Positions 53,832 through 62,410 of a stretch of 64,000 nt of DNA are shown one piece after another. Positions within the stretch are counted from its first letter, which is position 1, and each line of letters begins with the position of its first letter. The stretch is from positions 2,710,001 through 2,774,000 of the forward strand of contig NZ_AP019807.1 in NCBI RefSeq assembly GCF_007183175.1. Direction: 5' to 3'. This stretch comes from Microbulbifer sp. GL-2 (GTDB taxonomy: Bacteria; Pseudomonadota; Gammaproteobacteria; Pseudomonadales; Cellvibrionaceae). The translations under genes were made by a program, and so were the position numbers. Below the pieces are notes generated by a model, which saw only the letters and a list, made by a program, of their open reading frames with translations, searched no databases and was not told the DNA's origin.

Positions 53832-54704
53832 ATGTCAGTACTGATTAATAAAGACACTAAAGTAATCTGCCAGGGCTTTACCGGCTCTCAGGGTACTTTC
53901 CACTCTGAGCAAGCGATTGCTTACGGCACCAAGATGGTTGGTGGTGTAACTCCGGGCAAGGGTGGCCAAACTCACCTGGGTCTGCCGGTTTTCAACACCG
54001 TGAAAGAAGCGGTCGAAGAAACCGGTGCCGAAGCCTCCGTGATCTACGTGCCTGCACCTTTCTGTAAGGACTCCATCCTGGAAGCGGCCAACGCTGGTAT
54101 CAAACTGATTGTTTGTATCACCGAAGGTATCCCGACTCTGGATATGCTTGACGCCAAAGTGAAGTGCGACGAGCTGGGCGTGCGCCTGATTGGCCCGAAC
54201 TGCCCGGGTGTTATCACTCCGGGTGAGTGCAAGATCGGCATTATGCCCGGTCACATCCACAAGCCGGGCAAAGTGGGCATCGTTTCCCGTTCCGGCACCC
54301 TGACCTACGAAGCGGTTAAGCAGACTACCGATTACGGCTTCGGCCAGTCCACCTGTGTGGGCATCGGCGGCGACCCCATCCCGGGTTCTAACTTCATCGA
54401 TATTCTGGAAATGTTCCAGAATGACCCGCAGACCGAAGCGATCGTTATGATCGGTGAGATCGGCGGCACTGCTGAAGAAGAAGCGGCTGCTTACATCAAG
54501 GAAAACGTCACCAAGCCGGTAGTTTCTTACATCGCTGGTGTAACTGCTCCTCCCGGTAAGCGTATGGGTCACGCGGGCGCGATTATCTCTGGTGGTACAG
54601 GCACCGCTGATGAGAAATTTGCTGCTCTGGAAGATGCCGGTGTTAAAACCGTGCGCTCCCTGGCGCAGATCGGCGACGCACTAAAGGAAATTACTGGCTG
54701 GTAA
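53832..54704 (+). CDS. sucD: Succinyl-CoA synthetase alpha subunit SucD
   Basis: CoA-binding subunit carrying the phosphohistidine. 290 aa. GFTGSQGTFHSEQAI at the CoA site, GPNCPGVITPGECKIGIMPG in the middle, and the active-site His H247 in HAGAIISGGTG. End of the TCA operon, with a terminator 25 bases on. Confidence 0.98.
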   Translation: MSVLINKDTKVICQGFTGSQGTFHSEQAIAYGTKMVGGVTPGKGGQTHLGLPVFNTVKEAVEETGAEASVIYVPAPFCKDSILEAANAGIKLIVCITEGIPTLDMLDAKVKCDELGVRLIGPNCPGVITPGECKIGIMPGHIHKPGKVGIVSRSGTLTYEAVKQTTDYGFGQSTCVGIGGDPIPGSNFIDILEMFQNDPQTEAIVMIGEIGGTAEEEAAAYIKENVTKPVVSYIAGVTAPPGKRMGHAGAIISGGTGTADEKFAALEDAGVKTVRSLAQIGDALKEITGW

Positions 54705-54728
54705 TAGCCGGGTAATTTCCTGTCTGCG

Positions 54729-54760
54729 AAAAGGCCGCTTCTTTCGAAGCGGCCTTTTTT
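54729..54760 (+). terminator. Intrinsic terminator after sucD
   Basis: AAAAGGCCGCTT pairs with AAGCGGCCTTTT around a 6-base loop, followed by T residues. May also serve the convergent MATE gene on the minus strand. Confidence 0.9.
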
Positions 54761-54811
54761 ATTTCATATCAAAAATGTTACGCGAAAGTTTTTCGGTTTG
54801 GATTGAAAAAA

Positions 54812-56200
54812 TCAGCCGGATGCCTGTTGTGCACCATATAAACCATATTTGTGCCCATGGTTGCGTCCCCGTTGATAAAGGACAAAAGCGGTTAATATAA
54901 GCTGCATTACCTCTGCAATAGGCATTGCATACCATATCCCCACTTCCCCGGCTATCAGTGGCAAAATAAAAATTAACGGTAATACAAAAAAATAAGTCTT
55001 TGCCAGGCCAAGGATCGCTGCGTGCTTGGCGTCGCCGATAGCCTGAAAAAATGTACTTATCATTATGAGTGGTCCAGCTAGGAAATAGACCATCGTCATC
55101 ATAGGTAGTATACGCGCCACCTCTGCAATAATTTGCTGGTCACTGACAAACAGGGCTCCTAAGGATCCTTTCAGTAAAATTACGCCCAACTGTAATGCGA
55201 GGCAGTAACCAAATGCTATTGTCAAAGCGATATTGATACTGCTATCAGCGCGAGACCAGATTTTAGCGCCGACATTATTGCCCACTACAGTCTGAAAGGC
55301 CTGGCTCAGTCCGAGTAGAGGCAGAAAGATAAAGGTCATAATACGCGTAATAATACCGTAGGCGGCGACTGTCGCATCATAGTTACCACCTCCCCAGGCC
55401 TGGATACTGAAAATTATCGTGATAGATGTGAGTGATACACCGATATAACCCAAGCTGGATGGTAGTCCCAGAGATAGATAGCTAGGCCAGAAATTCAGTC
55501 TGCGTGAGATGCGGAAGATTTGTGTATCGACTACTGTGCGGCCGTATTGGCGGTAGCCCGCCAAGATTAGAAGGGTGATTGCCTGTGCTAGGGCGGTGCC
55601 GTAAGCAGAGCCGGCCACCCCCATATCCAAGCGTGCAATAAAAATATAATTGAAAATAATATTGAGTAGCACGGAGGTTAGGGAAACTATAGCCATTAAG
55701 GATAGTCGTCCCTCGCAGCGCAAGGTATCAAGGTTAACTGAACCGATAAATAATGTCGGGGATAAAAAGATTAATATCGTTAAATAGGTAAACCCCATTT
55801 CCGCTAGATCTTCTGAACCATTGGCTACTAGCAGTGTTAATTGTTTTCCGCTAGCCACAAACAGCAACATCAACGTAGCGCAAATCACCAGTGCCAGTGT
55901 AATTGCCTGGGAAAATGCTTGTCTCGCCTTATCTTTTTCTCCTGCTCCGAGTAGCCTAGCCTGTACGCTTGAATATCCACTGGAGATCAATGAAGAAAGT
56001 GCTACCAGCAACATAAACATTGGGAATGTTAAGGTCACTGCGGCTAATGCTTCAGCCCCTACATACTCTCCTAGGAAGTAGGCATCCAACAGGGTAAACG
56101 ATCCGTTTACCAGCATTATCAGAATAATAGGCGCAGCCGTCTTAAAGAAAACTGGCAGTAAGGCGCCGTAAACAAATATATTGTCTTGTTGTTGGGTCAT
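54812..56200 (-). CDS. MATE-family efflux transporter
   Basis: Inner-membrane multidrug or metabolite exporter driven by Na+ or H+. 462 aa, twelve predicted TM helices in two homologous halves; early NGSFTLLDAYFLGEYVGAEALAAVTLTFP and the second-half GNNVGAK segment (after AFQTVV) fit the family. AT-rich and codon-atypical next to sucD. Follows the DUF2239 gene by 12 bases, so the two share a transcript from the operator region at 56790-56830. Substrate unknown. Confidence 0.9.
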   Translation of the reverse strand: MTQQQDNIFVYGALLPVFFKTAAPIILIMLVNGSFTLLDAYFLGEYVGAEALAAVTLTFPMFMLLVALSSLISSGYSSVQARLLGAGEKDKARQAFSQAITLALVICATLMLLFVASGKQLTLLVANGSEDLAEMGFTYLTILIFLSPTLFIGSVNLDTLRCEGRLSLMAIVSLTSVLLNIIFNYIFIARLDMGVAGSAYGTALAQAITLLILAGYRQYGRTVVDTQIFRISRRLNFWPSYLSLGLPSSLGYIGVSLTSITIIFSIQAWGGGNYDATVAAYGIITRIMTFIFLPLLGLSQAFQTVVGNNVGAKIWSRADSSINIALTIAFGYCLALQLGVILLKGSLGALFVSDQQIIAEVARILPMMTMVYFLAGPLIMISTFFQAIGDAKHAAILGLAKTYFFVLPLIFILPLIAGEVGIWYAMPIAEVMQLILTAFVLYQRGRNHGHKYGLYGAQQASG

Positions 56201-56212
56201 AGTAAATCCACT

Positions 56213-56779
56213 TTACAAATTACCACTGTGCATCTCCGCGATTTCATTAAACTTGTTTAACACAAATTGCTTGAAATCATCCGGCCATGCGTAGATGGCT
56301 TTTTCAAAACTGATTCTGCTGTTTCTATAGAGAGATCGGCTCGCCTCTTCTAAACCGAGTGTATCTCCTGCCACTAACAGCATAAACCTATCGAGTTGTT
56401 GCTGACTTATGCTGATTCGCTCTTCAAGCGAAACATTTCTTTGTGCCTGTTCCACCAGTTTACGAAGAGTGACAGAGGCACCACCAGGCTGCTGGCTCAA
56501 CCATTCCCAGTGACGGGGAAGCAGAGTAACTTCTTTGGGAATAACACCTAATTTGGGACGCCCGCGTTTGGTTTTTGGGGCCGGTAGATCCGCCGCTAAC
56601 GCTGCCAGTACTTCCTCTGCGTCTCCGTGCCAATCCACCTCTACCCGTTTGCAACTTTCAGTTTCAAAAACCATGGGCTCATGAACTGTACCCATATCCT
56701 TCACCCTGCGCACAATTACTTCCAATGTCCCCCGCGCAACAATCTGTTGTTGGTCGATAGCGATATAGTCAGTGGCCAT
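56213..56779 (-). CDS. DUF2239 family protein
   Basis: 188 aa from ATG 56779 (GGGAG 5 bases upstream); an earlier in-frame Met at 56842 would read through the operator palindromes and is unlikely. The N-terminal part (ARGTLEVIVRRVKDMG) is a compact alpha/beta region; near the middle comes a basic RGRPKLGVIPKEVTLLPRHW segment, which resembles an AT-hook followed by the DUF2239 core, then a helical C-terminus. Function not established for the family. The basic patch and the adjacent operator make an autoregulatory role possible, but that is inference. Confidence 0.8.
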   Translation of the reverse strand: MATDYIAIDQQQIVARGTLEVIVRRVKDMGTVHEPMVFETESCKRVEVDWHGDAEEVLAALAADLPAPKTKRGRPKLGVIPKEVTLLPRHWEWLSQQPGGASVTLRKLVEQAQRNVSLEERISISQQQLDRFMLLVAGDTLGLEEASRSLYRNSRISFEKAIYAWPDDFKQFVLNKFNEIAEMHSGNL

Positions 56780-56792
56780 AGTACTCCCTTTA

Positions 56793-56826
56793 TTTACCCG
56801 GGTTAAATATTTATACCCGGGTAAAT
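56793..56826. promoter_or_regulatory. Tandem ACCCGGGT palindromes (operator candidate)
   Basis: Two 8-bp palindromes ACCCGGGT at 56796-56803 and 56815-56822, 19 bp centre to centre (nearly two turns), in an AT-rich TTTA/TAAA context that makes the whole 33 bp close to a palindrome. It lies 17 bp upstream of the DUF2239 start, the position of a repressor operator. TetR-type regulators often use such sites, but no TetR gene is present in the window. Confidence 0.6.
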
Positions 56827-57033
56827 ATAGCTTATTGGTCACTCTATGTACAACGATTGGTTCTCTATCTGGCCGCGACCTCTGAAATGATCTAAGGGGT
56901 GGGGATCTCCCCGGATAGGATTGTCCGCTTTGCTCTCTAACCGTAATGGCTTAATTTTTGTTTACATGTCAGTGATATACACGGTCTAGGAGCACTCCTA
57001 TACTGCGGAAAAACCAACTGTTTAGGAGTGAAC

Positions 57034-57933
57034 ATGGCTAGGGCTTTAATCGGGGTTATCGGGGGCAGTGGTCTGTACGATATGCAGGGGTTAGCCGGGG
57101 TGGAAGAAGTCCAGGTGGACACTCCCTTTGGCAGTACTTCGGACTCTATTATCTGTGGCAAGCTCCAGGGCATTCCTGTTGCTTTTCTCGCCCGTCATGG
57201 ACGCGGCCATCGTCTGATACCCTCCCAAGTGCCTTACCAGGCCAATATCCATGCGCTACGCCAGTTGGGTGTGCGTTATATCCTCTCCCTCTCCGCTGTG
57301 GGCTCTCTACAGGAAGAGGTACGGCCGCTGGATATGTTGATCCCTGATCAGTTTATCGATATGACCCGCAAACGAGAGAGTACGTTTTTCGGTGATGGTG
57401 CGGTAGCCCATGTTTCCATGGCAGATCCGGTATGTCCTGCTGTGGCGGACAGTCTGGCGCGGGCCTTTGCTGTGACTCAGGATGGGGAGCCTATCAGGTT
57501 ACACAGGGGGGGCAGTTACATCTGTATTGAAGGTCCCCAGTTTTCCACTCGTGCGGAATCGCACTGGTATCGCAGTATGGGTGCATCGGTGATTGGTATG
57601 ACCAATATGCCTGAGGCAAAACTGGCCCGCGAGGCGCAGATTGCCTATGCCACTCTCGCTATGTCTACGGACTATGACTGCTGGCATCCCCAGGAAGAAG
57701 CTGTGACTGCCGAGGTGGCTATCGCCAACCTGCAGCAGAATGCCACACGTGCCGGGCAGATTGCTGCAGAGGCTATTCGTCTGCTCGGTACTGAACAGCC
57801 CGAATCTGCTGCGCATACAGCACTGGCGAGTGGCTTGGTAACACCTGTCGATACCATGTCGGAGGAAAAACAAGCTGTAATAAAGCCGTTGCTTGAACCG
57901 ACAGAACCAGTGCTTGAAGAACTGGAGCACTGA
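57034..57933 (+). CDS. mtnP: S-methyl-5'-thioadenosine phosphorylase-like protein
   Basis: Nucleoside phosphorylase family 2 enzyme that cleaves methylthioadenosine (or a related 5'-modified adenosine) to adenine and a ribose-1-phosphate. ATG 57034 (AGGAG 5 bases upstream; 299 aa) preferred over GTG 57028. GVIGGSGLYD, RHGRGHRLIPSQVPYQ and the purine-site STDYDCWH fit MTA phosphorylases. First gene of the arsenosugar-type operon, where removing adenine from an arsenic-bearing deoxyadenosine would suit the pathway (inference). Ends 5 bases before arsS. Confidence 0.86.
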   Translation: MARALIGVIGGSGLYDMQGLAGVEEVQVDTPFGSTSDSIICGKLQGIPVAFLARHGRGHRLIPSQVPYQANIHALRQLGVRYILSLSAVGSLQEEVRPLDMLIPDQFIDMTRKRESTFFGDGAVAHVSMADPVCPAVADSLARAFAVTQDGEPIRLHRGGSYICIEGPQFSTRAESHWYRSMGASVIGMTNMPEAKLAREAQIAYATLAMSTDYDCWHPQEEAVTAEVAIANLQQNATRAGQIAAEAIRLLGTEQPESAAHTALASGLVTPVDTMSEEKQAVIKPLLEPTEPVLEELEH

Positions 57934-57938
57934 ATCGA

Positions 57939-58886
57939 ATGCACGAAACCTTGCCGTTACTGGAAATAACAGACTTTCCCGCGATCCGCCGGGAAACAAT
58001 TGAAACCCTGCAAATTAATATCGGTTATCGCTGTAACCTGAGTTGTGTGCACTGTCATGTGAATGCCGGACCCAATCGTACTGAGATGATGTCTGGGGAG
58101 CATCTCAAGCTGTTGCTGGACGTTATCAAAGCGAGGGGAGTTCACACCCTGGATATTACTGGTGGTGCTCCAGAGCTGCACGATGGGTTTAGGCCCCTGG
58201 TGGAAGCGGCGCGAGCATTGGATGTGCACGTAGTGGATCGCTGTAACCTGACTGTGCTGTTCGAGCCTGGACAGGAGGATACCGCAGAATTTCTCGCACA
58301 ACATCGTGTGGAGGTGGTCGCCTCACTGCCTTGCTATTCGATGGAGAATGTCGATAAGCAGCGTGGTAAGGGAGTTTTTGATAAAAGCATTGCCGCACTG
58401 CAGAAGCTCAATACCTTGGGTTATGGCAAGCCAGGAACCGGCCTGCAACTCAATTTGGTCTATAACCCTCAAGGAGCTTTTTTGCCTCCGGAACAGGGAG
58501 CCCTGGAAGCGGACTATCGCAGAGAGCTGGCTGCGCATTTTGGGATTGAGTTTAACCAGCTGTTTGCCCTCGCGAACATGCCCATCAAACGGTTTGGTTC
58601 CATGCTGGTTTCCAAAGGGCAATTTAAGGACTATATGGCCCTGCTTAGGGATAGTTACTCCGCATCCAACCTTGAGGGAGTGATGTGTCGCGGCCTGGTA
58701 AGTGTCGATTGGCAAGGTAATTTGTATGATTGTGATTTCAACCAGCAGTTGAATATTCCGGTGTCTGGCCGTTTGCACCTGCGTGACTTACTCGAAAATG
58801 ACTTGAAGGAATCGGCAATTTGTGTAGCCGATCACTGCTATGGCTGTACCGCTGGGCAGGGCAGTAGTTGTGGTGGTGCACTGTAA
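57939..58886 (+). CDS. arsS: ArsS-like arsenosugar biosynthesis radical SAM protein
   Basis: Radical SAM enzyme thought to attach the 5'-deoxyadenosyl group to dimethylarsenic on the way to arsenosugars. 315 aa. Radical SAM cluster C32-x3-C36-x2-C39 (RCNLSCVHCH), then DITGGAPELH. The C-terminal part has a Cys-rich set (VMCRG, YDCDFNQQL, HCYGC, SSCGG) typical of the family formerly called radical SAM/Cys-rich. Placed between mtnP and the TVP38-family gene. ArsM, which supplies the methylated arsenic in known cases, is not in the window. Confidence 0.88.
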   Translation: MHETLPLLEITDFPAIRRETIETLQINIGYRCNLSCVHCHVNAGPNRTEMMSGEHLKLLLDVIKARGVHTLDITGGAPELHDGFRPLVEAARALDVHVVDRCNLTVLFEPGQEDTAEFLAQHRVEVVASLPCYSMENVDKQRGKGVFDKSIAALQKLNTLGYGKPGTGLQLNLVYNPQGAFLPPEQGALEADYRRELAAHFGIEFNQLFALANMPIKRFGSMLVSKGQFKDYMALLRDSYSASNLEGVMCRGLVSVDWQGNLYDCDFNQQLNIPVSGRLHLRDLLENDLKESAICVADHCYGCTAGQGSSCGGAL

Positions 58887-58921
58887 GGAAAGTGAACTTA
58901 ATAGCGGAGGGCGGGAATGCC

Positions 58922-59605
58922 ATGAGTAAAAAAATTCTGCTGCTGACTGTTATCGCGGTATTGGTAATTGCTTTTTACGCGTTTGATTTAAACCAGTGGT
59001 TGAGTCTGGAAAAACTGCAAGAGGGCGGCGAGCAGTTCCAGCAATGGAAAGCTTCTTCGCCATTTTTGGTTGCTTTCCTCTTTTTCGCTTTTTATATTCT
59101 GGTAACCGGTTTATCCCTGCCCGGTGCTGCGATTCTCACTATTGCCGCCGGAGCTATTTTTGGCTTGCTATGGGGCACTGTGATTGTATCGTTTGCCTCC
59201 AGTATCGGCGCTACCCTAGCGTTCCTGATGGCTCGCTATTTATTTCGCGACTATATACAGGAAAAGTTTGCTGTGCGCCTGCAGGTTGTGAATAACGGTA
59301 TTGAAAGGGAAGGGGCTTTTTACCTGTTTGCCCTGCGTCTTGTGCCAATTTTCCCATTCTTTCTGATCAATATCCTGATGGGTTTGACTCATCTCCGGGT
59401 CTGGGCATTTTATTGGGTGAGTCAGTTGGGCATGCTGGCTGCGACGATAGTCTATGTGAATGCAGGCACCCAGCTTGCACGGATCGAAAATCTAAAAGAT
59501 ATCGTCTCTCCGCAATTATTGCTGTCTTTTGCCTTGCTGGGTCTTTTCCCCCTGCTGGCAAAATATTTCCTCAACTGGCTCAAGCGCCGCCGTGAGGCTA
59601 AGTGA
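58922..59605 (+). CDS. TVP38/TMEM64 family membrane protein
   Basis: Inner-membrane protein of the DedA-related VTT superfamily. 227 aa from ATG 58922 (GGAGGG/GGCGGGAA about 7-15 bases upstream); the frame opens earlier inside arsS. About five or six hydrophobic segments and the family motif LPGAAILTIAAGAIFG, then the second half ALRLVPIFPFFLINILMG. Members occur beside flavoproteins of the mercuric reductase type, as here. The role in arsenic metabolism is by association only; lipid or solute transport is the family idea. Confidence 0.86.
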   Translation: MSKKILLLTVIAVLVIAFYAFDLNQWLSLEKLQEGGEQFQQWKASSPFLVAFLFFAFYILVTGLSLPGAAILTIAAGAIFGLLWGTVIVSFASSIGATLAFLMARYLFRDYIQEKFAVRLQVVNNGIEREGAFYLFALRLVPIFPFFLINILMGLTHLRVWAFYWVSQLGMLAATIVYVNAGTQLARIENLKDIVSPQLLLSFALLGLFPLLAKYFLNWLKRRREAK

Positions 59606-61090
59606 GTGATCCCAATGAGAAAACCTAAAAAATTTGATCGTAATATTATTGTCATTGGAGCTGGTGCCGCAGGGCTGGTAAGTGCATATATCTCGGCTGC
59701 AGTAAATGCCAGAGTGACTTTAATTGAGTCGGGAAGTATGGGTGGGGACTGCCTGAATACAGGCTGTGTGCCCAGTAAGGCATTAATTAAGTGTGCTCGT
59801 GTTGCCCACTCTGCGCGCACTGCGGATCAGTTCGGCATACGTTTGCCTGAGCTGAAGGTTGACTTTCCTGGGGTGATGCGCCATGTACGTGAATCCATTC
59901 AGAAAATTGAGCCTCACGACAGTGTGGAGCGCTATTCCGAACTGGGCGTAGAGGTGATTCAAGGGTATGCGCGATTGCTGGACCCCTGGACCGTGAAGAT
60001 TACCCTGGCCAGTGGTGGGGAGAAATCCCTTCGTGCCCGAGCCATTATTCTTGCCACCGGCGCAGAGCCCATAGTGCCGCCTTTTCCCGGTCTGGAAAGT
60101 GTAAATTACCTGACCAGTGAAACACTCTGGAATAGATTTTCCGAGTTGCATGAAGTCCCGCAAAGCCTGGTGCTGTTAGGTGGTGGGGCTATTGGGTGTG
60201 AGCTGGCCCAGGCATTTACCCGCCTGGGTTCCAGGGTCACCCTGGTTGAGCGCGATGATCGCCTGTTACCCCTGGAGGACCTTGAAGTGTCTGCGGCTGT
60301 GTCCAAGGCGCTGCAATTGGAGGGGGTGCACCTTCTCACCGGGCATGAGGCCGTCTCGTTTGGCGGACGGGAGGGCCACCGCGGAGGCCTATTAAATTTG
60401 CGTAACGCCGAGGGTGAAATACAGGTGACATTTGATGAGGTTATCCTGGCTCTTGGCAGGCGTGCGAGGACCGAGGGCTTCGGGCTGGAGAAGCTGGAAT
60501 TACTGCAGGATGGCAAATTTATAACAGATGCTTATTTGCGCACTCGCTATCCCCATATCCTCGCAGCCGGGGATCTCGCAGGTCCCTATCAGTTTACCCA
60601 TATGGCTTCGCACCAGGCTTGGTATGCCGCGGTGAACGGCCTTTTTGGCGATATTAAAAAATTTGCTGTGGATTACAACTTAGTGCCGAGGGCTGTCTTT
60701 GTTGATCCAGAAGTGGCCAGTGTTGGGCTGAGCGAGCATGAGGCAAAACAGCGTGGCACGGCCTATGAAGTAACCCGTTATGGCATTGATGATCTGGACC
60801 GTGCAATTGTTGATGGCGCGGCTGAGGGTTTTATTAAAGTGCTTACTGTACCAGGCAAGGATAAAATTCTGGGGGTTTCCATTGTGGGGGAAAATGCGGC
60901 CGAGTTAATTGCCGAGTTTGTATTCGCTATGAAGCAGGGCTTGGGTTTAAATAAAATCCTCTCCACGATTCATATTTATCCCACTATGACTGAAGCCAAT
61001 AAATTTGTTGCGGGAAATTGGAAACGAGCCCATGCGCCCAAGAGGCTCTTGCGCTGGCTCGAACTGTTTCATCGCTGGAGGCGTGGTTAA
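59606..61090 (+). CDS. Mercuric reductase-like FAD-dependent dinucleotide-disulfide oxidoreductase
   Basis: 494 aa from GTG 59606, directly after the TVP38 stop (GAGG 8 bases upstream); ATG 59615 is an alternative. GAGAAGLVSA binds FAD, the redox pair is C49 and C54 (GGDCLNTGCVPSKAL), the NAD(P) motif is GGGAIGCELAQ, and IHIYPTMTEANKF is the C-terminal block seen in MerA-related proteins. No N-terminal HMA domain and no C-terminal vicinal Cys pair, so mercury reduction is unlikely. The next glycosyltransferase shares one base with its stop. Confidence 0.86.
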   Translation: MIPMRKPKKFDRNIIVIGAGAAGLVSAYISAAVNARVTLIESGSMGGDCLNTGCVPSKALIKCARVAHSARTADQFGIRLPELKVDFPGVMRHVRESIQKIEPHDSVERYSELGVEVIQGYARLLDPWTVKITLASGGEKSLRARAIILATGAEPIVPPFPGLESVNYLTSETLWNRFSELHEVPQSLVLLGGGAIGCELAQAFTRLGSRVTLVERDDRLLPLEDLEVSAAVSKALQLEGVHLLTGHEAVSFGGREGHRGGLLNLRNAEGEIQVTFDEVILALGRRARTEGFGLEKLELLQDGKFITDAYLRTRYPHILAAGDLAGPYQFTHMASHQAWYAAVNGLFGDIKKFAVDYNLVPRAVFVDPEVASVGLSEHEAKQRGTAYEVTRYGIDDLDRAIVDGAAEGFIKVLTVPGKDKILGVSIVGENAAELIAEFVFAMKQGLGLNKILSTIHIYPTMTEANKFVAGNWKRAHAPKRLLRWLELFHRWRRG

Positions 61091-61764
61091 TGCAGTACTC
61101 TGTTGTTGTTCCGCTGCTGAATGAACGGGAGCAGTTGCCGGAATTGATCGTGCAGTTGAAAGAACTCAAAGCGTTCAGTAGTTGTGAAATTATCCTGGTG
61201 GATGGCGGCAGTACTGATGGCAGTGTGGAAATTGCCAATGCTGAGGGGTTGCAGGTGATTTCCTCGCCGTGTGGACGTGCTACACAAATGAATACTGGTG
61301 CGAATTTTGCCTGTGGCAATTGGTTGCTGTTTTTACATGCGGATACACGTCTGCCTCATGGTGCCCTGAACGCTATTGCTTCGGCAATTGCACAGGGAGC
61401 TGAGTGGGGGCGGTTTAATATTCGTATCGATGGTGGAAATTTTTGGTTCCCTTTAATTTCCACCATGATTAATTGGCGCTCGCGCTTGAGTGGTATTGCC
61501 ACCGGCGATCAGGCTATTTTTGTTCGGCGTACTCTTTTTGAGCGGCTTGGAGGGTTTGCCAGGCAGCCGTTGATGGAGGATGTGGAGTTAAGCCGGCAAC
61601 TGTTAAAAATTGCCCGGCCACATTGCCTTCAGCAAAAAGTTACTACCTCCGGGCGCCGCTGGCAAAAATTTGGTGTATTGCGCACGGTATTGCTGATGTG
61701 GCGATTGCGTTTTGATTATTGGCGCGGTGTGCCAGTGGAATCCCTGGCCAGGCGTTATGAGTAG
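61090..61764 (+). CDS. GT2 glycosyltransferase, TIGR04283 arsenosugar-type
   Basis: 224 aa from ATG 61090, which shares one base with the previous stop (TAATG). GT-A fold: VVPLLNEREQLPELI at the N-terminus, ILVDGGSTDGS, and the metal-binding DxD as HADTRLP. The family TIGR04283 is named for arsenosugar clusters; the donor and acceptor are not known with certainty. Its end overlaps the next gene by 8 bases. Confidence 0.85.
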   Translation: MQYSVVVPLLNEREQLPELIVQLKELKAFSSCEIILVDGGSTDGSVEIANAEGLQVISSPCGRATQMNTGANFACGNWLLFLHADTRLPHGALNAIASAIAQGAEWGRFNIRIDGGNFWFPLISTMINWRSRLSGIATGDQAIFVRRTLFERLGGFARQPLMEDVELSRQLLKIARPHCLQQKVTTSGRRWQKFGVLRTVLLMWRLRFDYWRGVPVESLARRYE

Positions 61765-62410
61765 TCCAGTGAGCAGCCTTGGAGGAAAACCCCTGCGCCT
61801 GGTGGTGATGGCCAAGGCGCCACTGGCAGGATATGCCAAAACCCGTTTGATTCCCGCTTTGGGCGAGCAGGGGGCCGCTGTGCTGGCGGAGAAGTTGTTG
61901 CACCATACCCTGGAAGAGTGTGTGAGAGCGGACTTGGGGCCTGTGGAGTTACATGTGGCACCAGACTCGTCTCACGCCTATTGGCAGGGCTTCTCAATGC
62001 CGCGTTCCGTGTCCCTTTACGGGCAGGCCCAGGGTAATCTCGGGCAGCGCTTGTGGCATGCCACGGGAAATGCGCGGGCACTGGGGCAGGGACTCCTGTT
62101 ACTCGGCACGGATTGTCCATCACTCACTGTGCAGCGCCTGCATATTGCGGCGTTGGGGCTGCAGAAATCTGATGCGGTAATGTATCCAGCTAAAGACGGC
62201 GGTTACACCCTGTTGGGGCTCAAAGAAGTACAGGCGCGGCTGTTTGAGGATATCGATTGGAGTACCGAGGTGGTAGCGCGGCAGACATTGGATCGACTGT
62301 GGGAGTGTGGAATGAGTTGCCAACGCTTGGAGGCGTTGGCAGATATCGATGAGCCCGATGATTTAACCTTTCTGCCTCGGGCTTGGCAGGAGTCCGCCCT
62401 CCTGGGCTAA
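61757..62410 (+). CDS. TIGR04282 arsenosugar-type glycosyltransferase (DUF2064)
   Basis: 217 aa from ATG 61757 within an 8-base overlap (ATGAGTAG) with the preceding gene. Resembles nucleotidyl/glycosyl-transferase A folds: MAKAPLAGYAKTRLIP near the N-terminus, then LGTDCPSL and DGGYTLLGL. TIGR04282 proteins usually accompany TIGR04283 as here. Last gene of the operon; its stop overlaps the mltF stop by 4 bases, tail to tail. Confidence 0.85.
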   Translation: MSSPVSSLGGKPLRLVVMAKAPLAGYAKTRLIPALGEQGAAVLAEKLLHHTLEECVRADLGPVELHVAPDSSHAYWQGFSMPRSVSLYGQAQGNLGQRLWHATGNARALGQGLLLLGTDCPSLTVQRLHIAALGLQKSDAVMYPAKDGGYTLLGLKEVQARLFEDIDWSTEVVARQTLDRLWECGMSCQRLEALADIDEPDDLTFLPRAWQESALLG

